A stretch of DNA of 64,000 nt from Streptomyces flaveolus (GTDB lineage Bacteria; Actinomycetota; Actinomycetes; Streptomycetales; Streptomycetaceae). The stretch is taken from contig NZ_BMRV01000016.1 of the NCBI RefSeq assembly GCF_014648815.1, positions 62,001-126,000 of the forward strand. Reading direction: 5' to 3'. Below the pieces are notes generated by a model. It saw only the letters and a list, made by a program, of their open reading frames with translations, searched no databases and was not told where the DNA came from. The translations under genes and the position numbers were made by a program. This document shows, one piece after another, positions 24,309 to 32,884 of this stretch (position 1 is the stretch's first letter; each line of letters opens with the position of its first letter).

Positions 24309-25271
24309 TCATCGGCTCGCGAGCCACTCCCCGTACCAGGCCAGCGTGGCGTCCACCGTGTCCGCGAGCGGTGTCGGAGCCACCCCGAAGGCCCGCTGGA
24401 ATGCGGAGGAGTCCATGATCTGGGGCTCCGTGTGCTGGTAGAACATCTCCGCGTACTCGGCCATGAACTGCTCGTCGAACGGCCCGAAGGGACGGGCCTC
24501 TTCGAGGATCACGACCTCCAGCGACCGGCCCAGGGTCTTCTCGATCATCGTGTGGATCTCGCGGGTGCTGACTGCGGGCGCGGTGGGCAGGTGCCAGACG
24601 CGCCCGTCGCCCTCCGGGCGCTCACCGAGCGTCGCGAGACCGGCGGCCACGTCCAGGATGCCGGTGTAGCTGTGCGGCAGGTCGATGTCGCCGAGCCCGA
24701 CGACCTCCCCACCGGTGAGCGCGCCGGGGAACACGGCCGCCCCGAGTGAGGAGTTGAGCACGCCCGGGCCGACGAAGTCGGCGGAGCGGCCGAGGGCCAC
24801 GCGCACACGTCCGGCGCGGTGCGCGCGGAGGTAGCGCTCGTCGAGTTCGGCGCGCATCCGCCCCTTGCGGCTGGTCGCCTGCCAGGGGCTGTCCTCGGTC
24901 ATCACCGCTCCCCCGGTCTCGCCGTACGGGTAGAGCGTGTCGAGCACGATCAGGCGGGCGCCCGCGGCCTCGACCGCGGCGAGGACCGCCTCCTGAATGC
25001 GGGGCATCACCTCGACCTGGAGGTGATAGCCGACGTTGACGCAGTGGTACACGACGGACGCGTCCCCCACGGCGGCCCGCGCGCCGTCGGCCGTGCTCAC
25101 ATCGGCGGCGAACCGCTCGACCCCGTCGAGCGCGGGGCCACCACCGCTGCGGTCGACCAGCCGCACGGGGCGATGCCCCCTGCGCACCAGCTCACGGGCG
25201 AGCGCGGTGCCGGCGGGGCCGGATCCCAGGACGGTGTGCGTGACGGGCGAATGCGGAATGGCTGCGGACAT
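24309..25271 (-). CDS. NAD-dependent epimerase/dehydratase-family protein
   Basis: A 320-residue extended SDR-like protein. The nucleotide-binding loop is VLGSGPAGTALARELVRRGH, a GxGxxG variant. The usual catalytic YxxxK is replaced by a weaker match (LDTLYPYGETGG and later motifs), so it belongs to the atypical or extended group annotated as NAD-dependent epimerase or dihydroflavonol reductase-like. Substrate unknown. A palindromic operator and a degraded TetR gene lie upstream, which suggests it was once controlled by a divergent TetR repressor. Confidence 0.82.
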   Translation of the reverse strand: MSAAIPHSPVTHTVLGSGPAGTALARELVRRGHRPVRLVDRSGGGPALDGVERFAADVSTADGARAAVGDASVVYHCVNVGYHLQVEVMPRIQEAVLAAVEAAGARLIVLDTLYPYGETGGAVMTEDSPWQATSRKGRMRAELDERYLRAHRAGRVRVALGRSADFVGPGVLNSSLGAAVFPGALTGGEVVGLGDIDLPHSYTGILDVAAGLATLGERPEGDGRVWHLPTAPAVSTREIHTMIEKTLGRSLEVVILEEARPFGPFDEQFMAEYAEMFYQHTEPQIMDSSAFQRAFGVAPTPLADTVDATLAWYGEWLASR

Positions 25272-25338
25272 GGCGGTCCCCTTCTCTGGGTTCTGTCGCT
25301 ACGGCCAGGAGGGATACGCGCTACCGCCCCTCGCTTCT

Positions 25339-25353
25339 GTTAGAGACTCTAAC
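25339..25353. promoter_or_regulatory. Perfect 15-base palindromic operator
   Basis: GTTAGAG-A-CTCTAAC is perfectly symmetrical and lies between the epimerase gene and the remains of a divergent TetR-like gene. Its form is typical of TetR or MarR operators. Confidence 0.6.
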
Positions 25354-25357
25354 TCTC

Positions 25358-25605
25358 GTGACCGCCTCTAGCAAGCGCGGCGCCTTCGGGCAGTGGCCGC
25401 CTTCGCGTCGGGCGAGCTGTCAGCGGCAGTGCGTGCCCGCCGGGTCCGAGGCGGTGGCCCTGGCCAGGGCTGTGCTCACCCGGGCGGCCCTGCACGGGGC
25501 GATCGGCCCGGAGGCCGCCGGTCAGTCGACCGGGACGGGGCACGGCGAGGGCACAGTGCTCACCACCCGGCTCGGCACCCTGGCGGACGCCTTCGGGCTC
25601 GGCCG
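25358..25605 (+). pseudogene. Degenerate TetR-family regulator remnant
   Basis: From the GTG at 25358 the frame reads a short N-terminus (MTASSKRGAF), then an Arg/Ser/Cys-rich junk-like stretch, then SEAVALARAVLTRAALHGAIGPEAAG and TTRLGTLADAFGLGR. The last two resemble the ligand-domain end of TetR proteins (LHGAxSLExxG and a final LARALGLG helix). No helix-turn-helix remains. The frame then runs on without meaning into the next gene. I read this as a TetR gene that lost its DNA-binding domain by internal deletion. Nothing else of note fills 25272-25751. Confidence 0.4.
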
Positions 25606-25751
25606 AACGGGCTCAGGGGGCGCCGGCCGGCGCGTGGCCGGGCATCGGGGAGCGGGAGCGGTGAGGCACGCCGAGGGGCGTCCGGCCCGGGACGGCCGCG
25701 CGGAACGTAGGGTGCCGGTCGAGGATCACATCGCGAGGAGGGCCGTACGCC

Positions 25752-26237
25752 ATGGTCGTGAAGGACGCCGAACTGCGCTATCTGCGCCGCTGTGTGGAAC
25801 TGGCGGCCGAGGCGCTGGAGGCCGGGGACGAGCCGTTCGGTTCGGTCCTGGTGGGCGCGGACGGCACGGTGCTGGCCGAGGACCACAACCGGGTGGCGTC
25901 CGGGGACCGCACCCGGCACCCCGAGTTCGAGCTCGCGCGCTGGTCCGCCGCCCACCTCACTCCCGAGGAGCGGGCCGCGGCCACGGTGTACACGTCCGGC
26001 GAGCACTGCCCGATGTGCGCCGCCGCGCACGCCTGGGTGGGCCTCGGGCGCATCGTGTACGTCGCCTCGTCGGAGCAGCTCGGCACCTGGCTGGCGGAAC
26101 TGGGTGTGCCCGCCCCGCCGGTCCGGACGCTGCCGATCGGCGAGGTGGCACCCGGCGTGCCGGTCGAGGGCCCCGTGCCCGAGCTGACGGAGGAGGTGCG
26201 GGCGCTGCACCACCGCTTCCACGGGGGAGGCGCCTGA
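25752..26237 (+). CDS. Nucleoside deaminase (CDA-fold)
   Basis: A 161-residue zinc-dependent deaminase of the cytidine/deoxycytidylate deaminase superfamily. The zinc site is H56 with catalytic E58 (RHPEFELA) and C86/C89 (GEHCPMCAAA). The order and spacing fit guanine deaminase or tRNA-adenosine-deaminase-like proteins, but it is longer at the C-terminus and lacks the RNA-binding features of TadA. GAGGAGGG lies ahead of the ATG. Substrate not determined. Confidence 0.86.
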   Translation: MVVKDAELRYLRRCVELAAEALEAGDEPFGSVLVGADGTVLAEDHNRVASGDRTRHPEFELARWSAAHLTPEERAAATVYTSGEHCPMCAAAHAWVGLGRIVYVASSEQLGTWLAELGVPAPPVRTLPIGEVAPGVPVEGPVPELTEEVRALHHRFHGGGA

Positions 26238-26341
26238 GCCCAGTCGCACCAGACCCCCGACGCGACCGGGCGCCGGGGGTGTCAGGGGCCGACAGGCCGA
26301 AGGAAGAGAGCGCGGCCCGAGGAGCCGCACCCGCCGCCTCG

Positions 26342-26379
26342 TCCCGGCGGGGTGGGCGCCGTGGCACACCCCGCCGGGA
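26342..26379. terminator. Bidirectional hairpin between deaminase and chaplin genes
   Basis: TCCCGGCGGGGTG (26342) pairs perfectly with CACCCCGCCGGGA (ending 26379) over 13 bases with a 12-base loop, between two convergent genes. Confidence 0.75.
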
Positions 26380-26406
26380 GGAGACCGGGACGGACGTCCG
26401 CCTCGG

Positions 26407-27099
26407 TCAGCCCCCGGCTCCCGGGCGGAAACGCCGGTAGAGGACCGCTCCGCCCAGGACGAGCGCGGCGCCGCCCGCGAGGGCGGGCAGGGTCGCGTCG
26501 GCGCCCGTGTGGGCGAGGGACTCCACGGCCCGCGGCGGGGCCGTGTCCGGCGACGGCTGGGGCTGCGCGCGCTCCACGGGGGGTGCGGAGGGCGCCGGCT
26601 TCTCCGGGCTCCGCGGTTCCTCGGGGCGGTCGTCCGAGGTGTTCACCGACTCGTTGCCGACGGCCGGATTGCCGATGCCGACCACGTTCACACTGTTGCC
26701 GGTGACGTTCACCGGGACGTGGACCGGGAGCTGCACGCCGTTGCCGGAGAGCACACCCGGCGAGCCCTTCGCCTCGCCCTCGGCGACGGCACCGCCGCCG
26801 GAGGTGCCCGACGGGGCGTCCGTCTTGTCGTGTGCCGTGCCGCCCGTGCCGGTGTTTGCGCAGCTGTTGCCCACGGCCGGGTTGAGGAGCCCGACCACGT
26901 TCACCGTGTTCCCGCACACGTTCACCGGGACGTCCACGGGGACCTGGACGGTGTTGCCGGAGATCACTCCGGGCGAACCGGCCGCGGAGCCGTTCGCCAC
27001 GGCACCGTCGGACGCGAACGCCGCGTACGCCGGCATCGTCACGGCCAGCGCGCCGGAGGCGGCGACAGCGAACACACCGTTTCGGGTAACCCTTCTCAT
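26407..27099 (-). CDS. chpB: Long chaplin with LAxTG sortase signal
   Basis: A 230-residue cell-wall-anchored chaplin. It has a signal peptide (1-28), a chaplin domain with both cysteines (41-82, GSPGVISGN to NPAVGNSC), a second chaplin domain (112-153) in which T and E occupy the cysteine positions, a Pro-rich wall-spanning segment, LAHTG at 195-199, a hydrophobic helix and a basic tail. Long chaplins are linked to peptidoglycan by class E sortase and present amyloid chaplin surfaces for aerial growth. The ATG at 27099 gives a normal signal peptide. The symbol is from remembered synteny. Confidence 0.9.
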   Translation of the reverse strand: MRRVTRNGVFAVAASGALAVTMPAYAAFASDGAVANGSAAGSPGVISGNTVQVPVDVPVNVCGNTVNVVGLLNPAVGNSCANTGTGGTAHDKTDAPSGTSGGGAVAEGEAKGSPGVLSGNGVQLPVHVPVNVTGNSVNVVGIGNPAVGNESVNTSDDRPEEPRSPEKPAPSAPPVERAQPQPSPDTAPPRAVESLAHTGADATLPALAGGAALVLGGAVLYRRFRPGAGG

Positions 27100-27183
27100 G
27101 AGGTTCCCTGCCTTCCAGACATTGTCGCGGGCGCTCGCCCGCACCGGTTAAAACGCGGGCCGTCCATCCGAGTTATGGCTTAT

Positions 27184-27210
27184 CCGCCTTTCACTCCATC
27201 GAGTGGGCGG
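27184..27210. promoter_or_regulatory. Inverted repeat in the chaplin/peptidase divergent region
   Basis: CACTC and GAGTG flank CATC, nested inside CCGCC and GGCGG, about 85 bases upstream of the chaplin start. It may be a developmental operator or simple secondary structure. The rest of 27100-27359 shows nothing I can assign. Confidence 0.3.
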
Positions 27211-27359
27211 TTTGTCGAACGAGCGGCACGGTGTCCGCACGCCCGCGCAAGCCTGCGCGGGCCCGGCGAAAGCGCCCGGAGGCGCCGGGTGCGAGGCCCG
27301 TTTATGGTGATCGAGGGCGCCGACGACCGGTCCGCGACGGGGCGTCCCGGGAGGCATCG

Positions 27360-28946
27360 ATGCTGGTCAAGCTGTCGACTCGGCCGTCGGTCCGACGCTG
27401 CGCGGTCACCGGAGCGCTCGGGCTGGCCCTGCTGGGCGCGGGGCTGCCCGCCGCGACCGCGGACGACACCGGACCCGACCTGTCCCGGTTCTACGACCAG
27501 AAGATCAGATGGTCGGCGTGCGAAGGCATGGAGGTGCCGAAGGACCTGCAGTGCGCGAAGGTCACCGTCCCCCTCGACTACGACCGCCCCGGGAGCGGAA
27601 CCCTCGACCTGGCCCTCGCCCGGTACCGGGCGACCGGTGACTCGCGGGGCTCGGTGCTGCTGAACTTCGGCGGGCCGGGCGGTTCCGGCGTCAGCGAACT
27701 CGCCGCCGGCGGCAAGGACTTCATGCACCTGACCAACGGCTACGACGTGGTGACGTTCGATCCCCGCGGCGTGGGCCGGTCCTCGCCGGTCACCTGCGGT
27801 CCCGCGACCGGGGAGATCATCGAGGCGACGGACGGGGACGGGGAGATCAAGGACCCGCGGTCCGTGCTCGGCAAGCTGCGCGACGCGGCCGCCGAGTGCG
27901 CGAAGCACTCGGGTCCGGTGCTGCCCCACATAGGCACGGTGAACGCCGCCCGGGACATGGACGTGATGCGCGCGGCGCTCGGCGACGACCGCCTCAACTA
28001 CCTCGGCTTCTCCTACGGCACCCGGCTGGGTTCGGTCTACGCCGCGGAGTTCCCCGACAAGGTGGGCCGGGTGGTCCTGGACGGCGTGGACACACTGACG
28101 GAGCCGCTGGCCGAACAGGGGCTGGCCGGCGCGCGGGGGCAGCAGACCGCGCTGGATAACTTCCTCGACTGGTGCGTCGAGGACATCGCGTGCCCGTTCG
28201 GGCAGGACGCCCGGGACGCCCGGCGCCAGGTCGTCCGGCTGGTCGGCTCGCTCGACGCGGACCCGGTGCCGACGGCCTTCGGCGAGGCGTTCTCCGGGCA
28301 GGACATGGTCGGCGCCATCGGGCAGGCCCTCTACAGCCGGGAACTGTGGCCCTCGCTGGAGCGCGCCCTCGCACAGTTGCTGGAGGACGGCGACACCCGC
28401 GGGCTCGAGGGCTTCGTGTCCGGCGGTGTCACCTTCCCCGTCCGCGGCCGGGGCCCCGGGGGCGGCGGTGGCCTGACCGACGAGGAGGACGTCCCCATGG
28501 ACAACCTCCCGGCCGCGCTGATGGCCATCAACTGCGCGGACGATCCCGACCGCCCCACCGCCGAGCAGGTCGCCCGGTCCCTGGGAAGGCTGCGCGAGCG
28601 GTACGAGGAAGCCTCCCCGGTCTTCGGACGGTACCGGCTCACCCAGGTGCTGATGTGCTACGGCCGCCCCAAGGGCACCGACTACATCCGCGACGACGTG
28701 AAGAACGTCGACACGGCGAAGATGCTGCTGGTCGGCACCCGCGGCGACCCGGCGACGCCGTACCGCTGGACCGTGGAGACGGCGGAGCGGCTCGGCCCCT
28801 CGGCGGTGGTGCTCGACAACAAGGGCGAGGGGCACACCGGTTACGCGTCCTCCGAGTGCGTGCACCGCAAGGTCGACGACTTCCTCCTCTACGGCTCCCT
28901 GCCGCCCGACGGCAGCTCCTGCGGCGCCGAGGACGAGGAGGAATGA
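27360..28946 (+). CDS. Secreted tripeptidyl aminopeptidase-like alpha/beta hydrolase
   Basis: A 528-residue exported hydrolase of the Streptomyces tripeptidyl aminopeptidase (Tap/SlpD/SlpE) family. A signal peptide (about 1-35) precedes an alpha/beta-hydrolase core. The triad is assignable: S218 in GFSYGT, D463 in GTRGDPATPY and H492 in EGHTGYASS. LNFGGPGGSGVS supplies the oxyanion region. These enzymes trim N-terminal tripeptides from proteins outside the cell. GGGAGG is five or six bases before the ATG. Confidence 0.9.
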   Translation: MLVKLSTRPSVRRCAVTGALGLALLGAGLPAATADDTGPDLSRFYDQKIRWSACEGMEVPKDLQCAKVTVPLDYDRPGSGTLDLALARYRATGDSRGSVLLNFGGPGGSGVSELAAGGKDFMHLTNGYDVVTFDPRGVGRSSPVTCGPATGEIIEATDGDGEIKDPRSVLGKLRDAAAECAKHSGPVLPHIGTVNAARDMDVMRAALGDDRLNYLGFSYGTRLGSVYAAEFPDKVGRVVLDGVDTLTEPLAEQGLAGARGQQTALDNFLDWCVEDIACPFGQDARDARRQVVRLVGSLDADPVPTAFGEAFSGQDMVGAIGQALYSRELWPSLERALAQLLEDGDTRGLEGFVSGGVTFPVRGRGPGGGGGLTDEEDVPMDNLPAALMAINCADDPDRPTAEQVARSLGRLRERYEEASPVFGRYRLTQVLMCYGRPKGTDYIRDDVKNVDTAKMLLVGTRGDPATPYRWTVETAERLGPSAVVLDNKGEGHTGYASSECVHRKVDDFLLYGSLPPDGSSCGAEDEEE

Positions 28947-29036
28947 GCCGTCGGCGAGGGGGCAGGACGAGGGCGTCCCCGGCGCATACCGATTGCTCCG
29001 AATGCCCGATACGTCCAACCGCTCTATGGTGCTGAC

Positions 29037-30131
29037 ATGGAGCACGATCTGAGTCCCTCAGCCCTTGCCGAGCTACGACGGCCCCGCCCGTATCCGGCGG
29101 TGTCCGTGCTGACGCCGACGCACCGCCGCGAACCGGACAACGCCCAGGACCCGGTCCGGCTGCGCAATTTGGTCGCCGAGGCCAAGAAGCAGCTGGAGGA
29201 CGATCCGGCCGTCACCCGGGAACGCCGTCTCGAGGTCTCCCGGGAACTGGACCGGGCCCTCGCCGAAGTCGATCTCACGCACGCCGAGGACGGTCTGGCG
29301 ATCTTCGCCGCCCCCGGTGAGCACCAGGTCTGGACGCTGGCCCGTTCCGTGCCCGAGCGCGTGGTGCTCTCGGACACCTTCCTGACCCGCAACCTCGTGG
29401 CCGCGCAGGCCGCCGAGCGGCCGTTCTGGGTGCTGTCGGTCGCCGCGGACCGGGTCACGCTGTGGAGCGGCGGCGGGGACCGGGTCGTCGAGGAGCGCAT
29501 CGGCGGCTTCCCCATGGACCGGCCGCTGGAGAACTTCGACCCCGAGCGGCAGGAACGGACCGGCGGCCCGCCGAGCGCCTTCCGCGACGAGCGGACCCAT
29601 CATTTCCTGCGTGACGCCGACACCGCGATGGGCAAGGTGCTGCGCGCACATCCCCGGCCGCTGTACATCACCGGTCCGGAGGCCGCGCTGTCGCTGTTCG
29701 AGGAGATCGGCTCGGTCGCGGCGCACGCCGTTTCCGTGCCGCACGGGGGCCTCGCCCACGGCAGCGCCGAGGCCGTGCGGCAGGCGGTGCGGCCGGTTCT
29801 CGACGACGAGGCGCGCGGCTCCGTCGAGGCCGTGGCCAGGGAGCTGGAGGCGGCCCGCGGGCGCAAGGACTTCGCGGCGGGCGTCGACGAGCTGTGGGAG
29901 AGCGCGCACACCGGGCGCGTCCGGCTGCTCGCCGTCGAGGAGAACTTCCGGGTGACGATGCGGGACGACGGCGAACACCTGATGCCCGCGGACAGCGGCG
30001 ACCTCGACGCCCGCGAGGACATCGTGGACGAGATCGTCGAACAGTGCCTGGAGACCGGCGCCGACGTCCGGTTCGTGCCGGACGGTGCGCTGGAGGACGT
30101 GGAGGGCATCGCGGCGGTCCTGCGGTACTGA
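29037..30131 (+). CDS. Bacterial eRF1-like (baeRF) protein
   Basis: A 364-residue protein related to the bacterial release-factor-like baeRF3 group (eRF1/Vms1 clade). The N-terminal part (about 1-130) ends with AIFAAPGEHQVWTL and ERVVLSDTFLTRNLVAAQ. The middle domain (FWVLSVAADRVTLWSGG) resembles the eRF1 central fold, and the C-terminal eL30-like domain ends EQCLETGADVRFVPDGALEDVEGIAAVLRY. Relatives are sometimes wrongly called chemotaxis proteins. A role in rescue of stalled translation or in stress is inferred. No ribosome-binding site precedes the ATG, so the message may be leaderless. Confidence 0.75.
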   Translation: MEHDLSPSALAELRRPRPYPAVSVLTPTHRREPDNAQDPVRLRNLVAEAKKQLEDDPAVTRERRLEVSRELDRALAEVDLTHAEDGLAIFAAPGEHQVWTLARSVPERVVLSDTFLTRNLVAAQAAERPFWVLSVAADRVTLWSGGGDRVVEERIGGFPMDRPLENFDPERQERTGGPPSAFRDERTHHFLRDADTAMGKVLRAHPRPLYITGPEAALSLFEEIGSVAAHAVSVPHGGLAHGSAEAVRQAVRPVLDDEARGSVEAVARELEAARGRKDFAAGVDELWESAHTGRVRLLAVEENFRVTMRDDGEHLMPADSGDLDAREDIVDEIVEQCLETGADVRFVPDGALEDVEGIAAVLRY

Positions 30132-30237
30132 CGCCCGTCGCCGCGCTCACGGGGCCTTGACGACCATGAAACCCTGTTCGCCGTACACGCATCCGTCCTC
30201 GCGGGTGCGCGGCGGACAGGGAAGGAGCGCGCGGAGC

Positions 30238-31257
30238 GTGAGCGGACTTCTGGGTGTGGCGGTCCTGGGCGCGGGGCACATGGGCGCCGATCATGTACGA
30301 CGCCTCGACCGGGTGGTGAGCGGCGCCAGGGTCGCCGCCGTCGCCGACCCCGACACCGAGCGGGCGCGGGAGGCCGCGGCCGGGATCGACGGGGTGACCG
30401 TGCACGCGGACCCCGAGGCGGCGCTCGACGCGCCCGGCGTCGAGGCCGTTCTGATCGCCTCGCCCGGTGAGGCGCACGAGGAGGCGCTGCTGGCCGCCTT
30501 CGCACGCGGCCTGCCGGTGCTGTGCGAGAAGCCGATGGTGCCCGACTCCACGGGCGCGCTGCGCGTGGTGGAGGCGGAGGCGCGGCTGGGCCGCAGGCTG
30601 GCCCAGATCGGTTTCATGCGGCGCTACGACCCCGAGTACCGGCGGCTGAAGTCCCTGCTGGACGGGGGGCGGCTGGGCCGGCCGCTGATGCTGCACTGCG
30701 TGCACCGCAATGTGTCCTCCCCGCCGCACTTCACCTCCGCGATGCTGGTCAACAGCTCCGTCTCGCACGAGATCGACGCCGCCCGCTGGCTGCTGGGCCA
30801 GGAGCTGACCGCGGTGACCGTGCTGCGGCCCCGGCCGTCCTCGGGCGCGCCCGAGGGGCTGCTCGACCCGCAGTTCGTGCTCTTCGAGACCGAGCGGGGC
30901 GCGCTGGTCGACGTAGAGGTCTTCGTCAACTGCGGTTTCGGCTACGAGGTCCGCTGCGAGGCCGTCTGTGAGGCGGGCAGTGCCCGGATCGGGAAGGCGC
31001 ACGGCATGGTGGTGACGGCGGCGGGCGGCGCCCGGGAGGAGGTGCCGCAGGACTACCTCGTGCGGTTCGCGGACGCCTACGACCGCGAGGTGCAGGAGTG
31101 GGTCGACGCCACCCGGCAGGGGCGGGTCACGGGCGCGAGCGCCTGGGACGGGTACGTCGCCTCCGTGGTCGCCGAAGCCGGTGTCCGGGCCCTGGAGACG
31201 GGGTCCCGGACCACGGTCGAACCGGCTCCCCGCCCGGCACTGCACGCCCCGTCCTAG
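30238..31257 (+). CDS. Gfo/Idh/MocA-family dehydrogenase
   Basis: A 339-residue NAD(P)-dependent oxidoreductase resembling myo-inositol 2-dehydrogenases. The Rossmann loop VAVLGAGHMGADHVRRLDR starts at residue 5, the EKP motif reads LCEKPMV, and the catalytic segment with SHEIDAARWLLG matches the D..H/K region of inositol dehydrogenases. Function in polyol or sugar metabolism is inferred. The GTG start follows GGAGC closely; an AAGGAG lies further upstream. No inositol catabolism genes are adjacent. Confidence 0.87.
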   Translation: MSGLLGVAVLGAGHMGADHVRRLDRVVSGARVAAVADPDTERAREAAAGIDGVTVHADPEAALDAPGVEAVLIASPGEAHEEALLAAFARGLPVLCEKPMVPDSTGALRVVEAEARLGRRLAQIGFMRRYDPEYRRLKSLLDGGRLGRPLMLHCVHRNVSSPPHFTSAMLVNSSVSHEIDAARWLLGQELTAVTVLRPRPSSGAPEGLLDPQFVLFETERGALVDVEVFVNCGFGYEVRCEAVCEAGSARIGKAHGMVVTAAGGAREEVPQDYLVRFADAYDREVQEWVDATRQGRVTGASAWDGYVASVVAEAGVRALETGSRTTVEPAPRPALHAPS

Positions 31258-31311
31258 AACAGGCATCCGACGAACACGCGGGCGACGACGCCATCGGGTG
31301 CCGGCCGACCT

Positions 31312-31338
31312 CAAGTCGCGTAGGAGCACTACGACTTG
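31312..31338. terminator. Hairpin after the dehydrogenase gene
   Basis: CAAGTCG and CGACTTG, with inner TAG and CTA, form a stem-loop 55 bases after the stop codon. It likely ends the dehydrogenase transcript. The remaining bases up to 31531 carry no clear gene. Confidence 0.5.
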
Positions 31339-31531
31339 GTCGGCCGCGGGCGTACGTCATGCGTGCGCGGAAGTCGCTCCGGGAAGACGCTGGCATATGC
31401 CGGAAGCACCACCGTATCGTGTGTCGCCGAATCCCTTACAGGGCGTCGCGGGCTGTGCAACAGTCGTAACGGTCCTTCCGCCACCCCCTCGGATCCGCCT
31501 TGGTCGTACCGTCTGCACATCGGAGTGCGTC

Positions 31532-32869
31532 ATGTCGTCCCATCTCTCCGCGGACCGCCCAGCCGCCCAGCCACCAGGACGCGGCTCGGTCGAGGCACTG
31601 ATATCGCAGGCGCGGCGGTTGCGGGGCGACGTGGACGCAGTGCGACGGGACACCCGGCACGACGCGACGGACCCGCAGGGCCGCTGGCAGCGCGCCCTGT
31701 ACGACCTGGCACTGCATCAGCTCAGCGATCTCGACGAGCACTTGGCGCAGTTGCGGGACGGCCCGGCTCCCGAGCCGCGGCCCGGTTCGCTGCTCAGCCG
31801 GGTCGGCAGCGCCGAATGGAACCTGCTGACCGACGAGGCCGACTGGTCCGGTGAACTCTTCCGGATCCTCGGCCTCGACCCGGCCGCAGCCCCCCTCAGC
31901 CTCGACGAACTGCCGTCCCTGGTACTCGCCGAGGACCGGCCGAAGCTGACCGCGATGGTCACGGACTGTCTCGTCGACGCCCGGCCCATCGACGGGGAGT
32001 TTCGCGTCGTGCGCCCCGACGGCACCGTTCGGATCGTGCACATGATGGGCGAGCCCGTACTCGACGCCGACGGCAGCACCGCCTCGATGTGGGCGGTGCT
32101 GCGGGACGTCAGCGAACTGCGCCGCAGCCAGCGGGTGGTGAGCGAGACCCGTGACTCGCTCCACCGCCACCCGCGGGACGCGGCCATCGAGCAGCGGGCC
32201 GCGGTAGAACCGCAGGAGGCCGTGCCACCGCCCTGGCACGCCCTCCTGCGGTTCCCGGACCAGGGACGGCCCGGCCTGGACCTGGCCGCCGGGTGCCTTC
32301 CGCACTCCGCCGACGCACCCCGCTGCGGTGGCTGGTACGACGCATGCCCCCTGACCGGCGACGAGACGCTGCTCAGTGTGGGCGCCCTCGCGGAACCGGA
32401 CCCCGCCGTGATGCCGGCGCCGGCGCCGGCCATGGTGGTCAGTGCCCTGCGCGGCCTGGCGGCGGGGGGCGCGCGGCCCTCGGAACTGCCGGACCGGCTC
32501 ACCGGATTACTGGAGTCCACCACCCTGCCGCCCGTGCAGGACGCCGTGTACTGCGGTTACCGGCCCCGCACCCGCACCCTGACGTGGGCACACGCCGGGG
32601 GCCCCGCCCCGCTGCTGTTCCGCGACGGGACGGGGCGTGAACTGGACGAGGCGACGGCCACGACGACGCTCGAGGCCGGCGACCTGCTGCTCCTGCGCAC
32701 CGGCGGACTGGTGCCGACGGCCGCGCACCGGCTCCTCGCCCTGGCTCCCCGTCTGACCGGGACGCTCTCGGCGCGGGACGGCGTACGCATCGTGACGGAG
32801 ACACTCGCCGAATCCGGCGCGTCCGGCCGCCGGGACGCCTGTGTGCTGGTCGCCCGCGTGACGTCGTAG
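31532..32869 (+). CDS. PAS-domain protein with a degenerate SpoIIE/RsbU phosphatase domain
   Basis: A 445-residue protein with a helical N-terminus, a PAS domain (about 90-205, WSGELFRILGLDPAAAPLSL to MWAVLRDVSELR) and a C-terminal PP2C/SpoIIE-like fold (about 250-445). The metal-binding acids of active enzymes are missing: GGDWYD is CGGWYD, GDVxGHG is GALAEPD, and the late YTDGL is LRTGGL. It is therefore probably a pseudophosphatase that binds a partner, perhaps an STAS anti-anti-sigma protein, under PAS control. GGAG precedes the ATG by seven bases. Confidence 0.82.
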   Translation: MSSHLSADRPAAQPPGRGSVEALISQARRLRGDVDAVRRDTRHDATDPQGRWQRALYDLALHQLSDLDEHLAQLRDGPAPEPRPGSLLSRVGSAEWNLLTDEADWSGELFRILGLDPAAAPLSLDELPSLVLAEDRPKLTAMVTDCLVDARPIDGEFRVVRPDGTVRIVHMMGEPVLDADGSTASMWAVLRDVSELRRSQRVVSETRDSLHRHPRDAAIEQRAAVEPQEAVPPPWHALLRFPDQGRPGLDLAAGCLPHSADAPRCGGWYDACPLTGDETLLSVGALAEPDPAVMPAPAPAMVVSALRGLAAGGARPSELPDRLTGLLESTTLPPVQDAVYCGYRPRTRTLTWAHAGGPAPLLFRDGTGRELDEATATTTLEAGDLLLLRTGGLVPTAAHRLLALAPRLTGTLSARDGVRIVTETLAESGASGRRDACVLVARVTS

Positions 32870-32884
32870 CGCGTATGCCGCCCG

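Noticed and set aside
25752..26440. Read-through frame from the TetR remnant across the deaminase
   Set aside because: The deaminase zinc motifs lie in a different frame.
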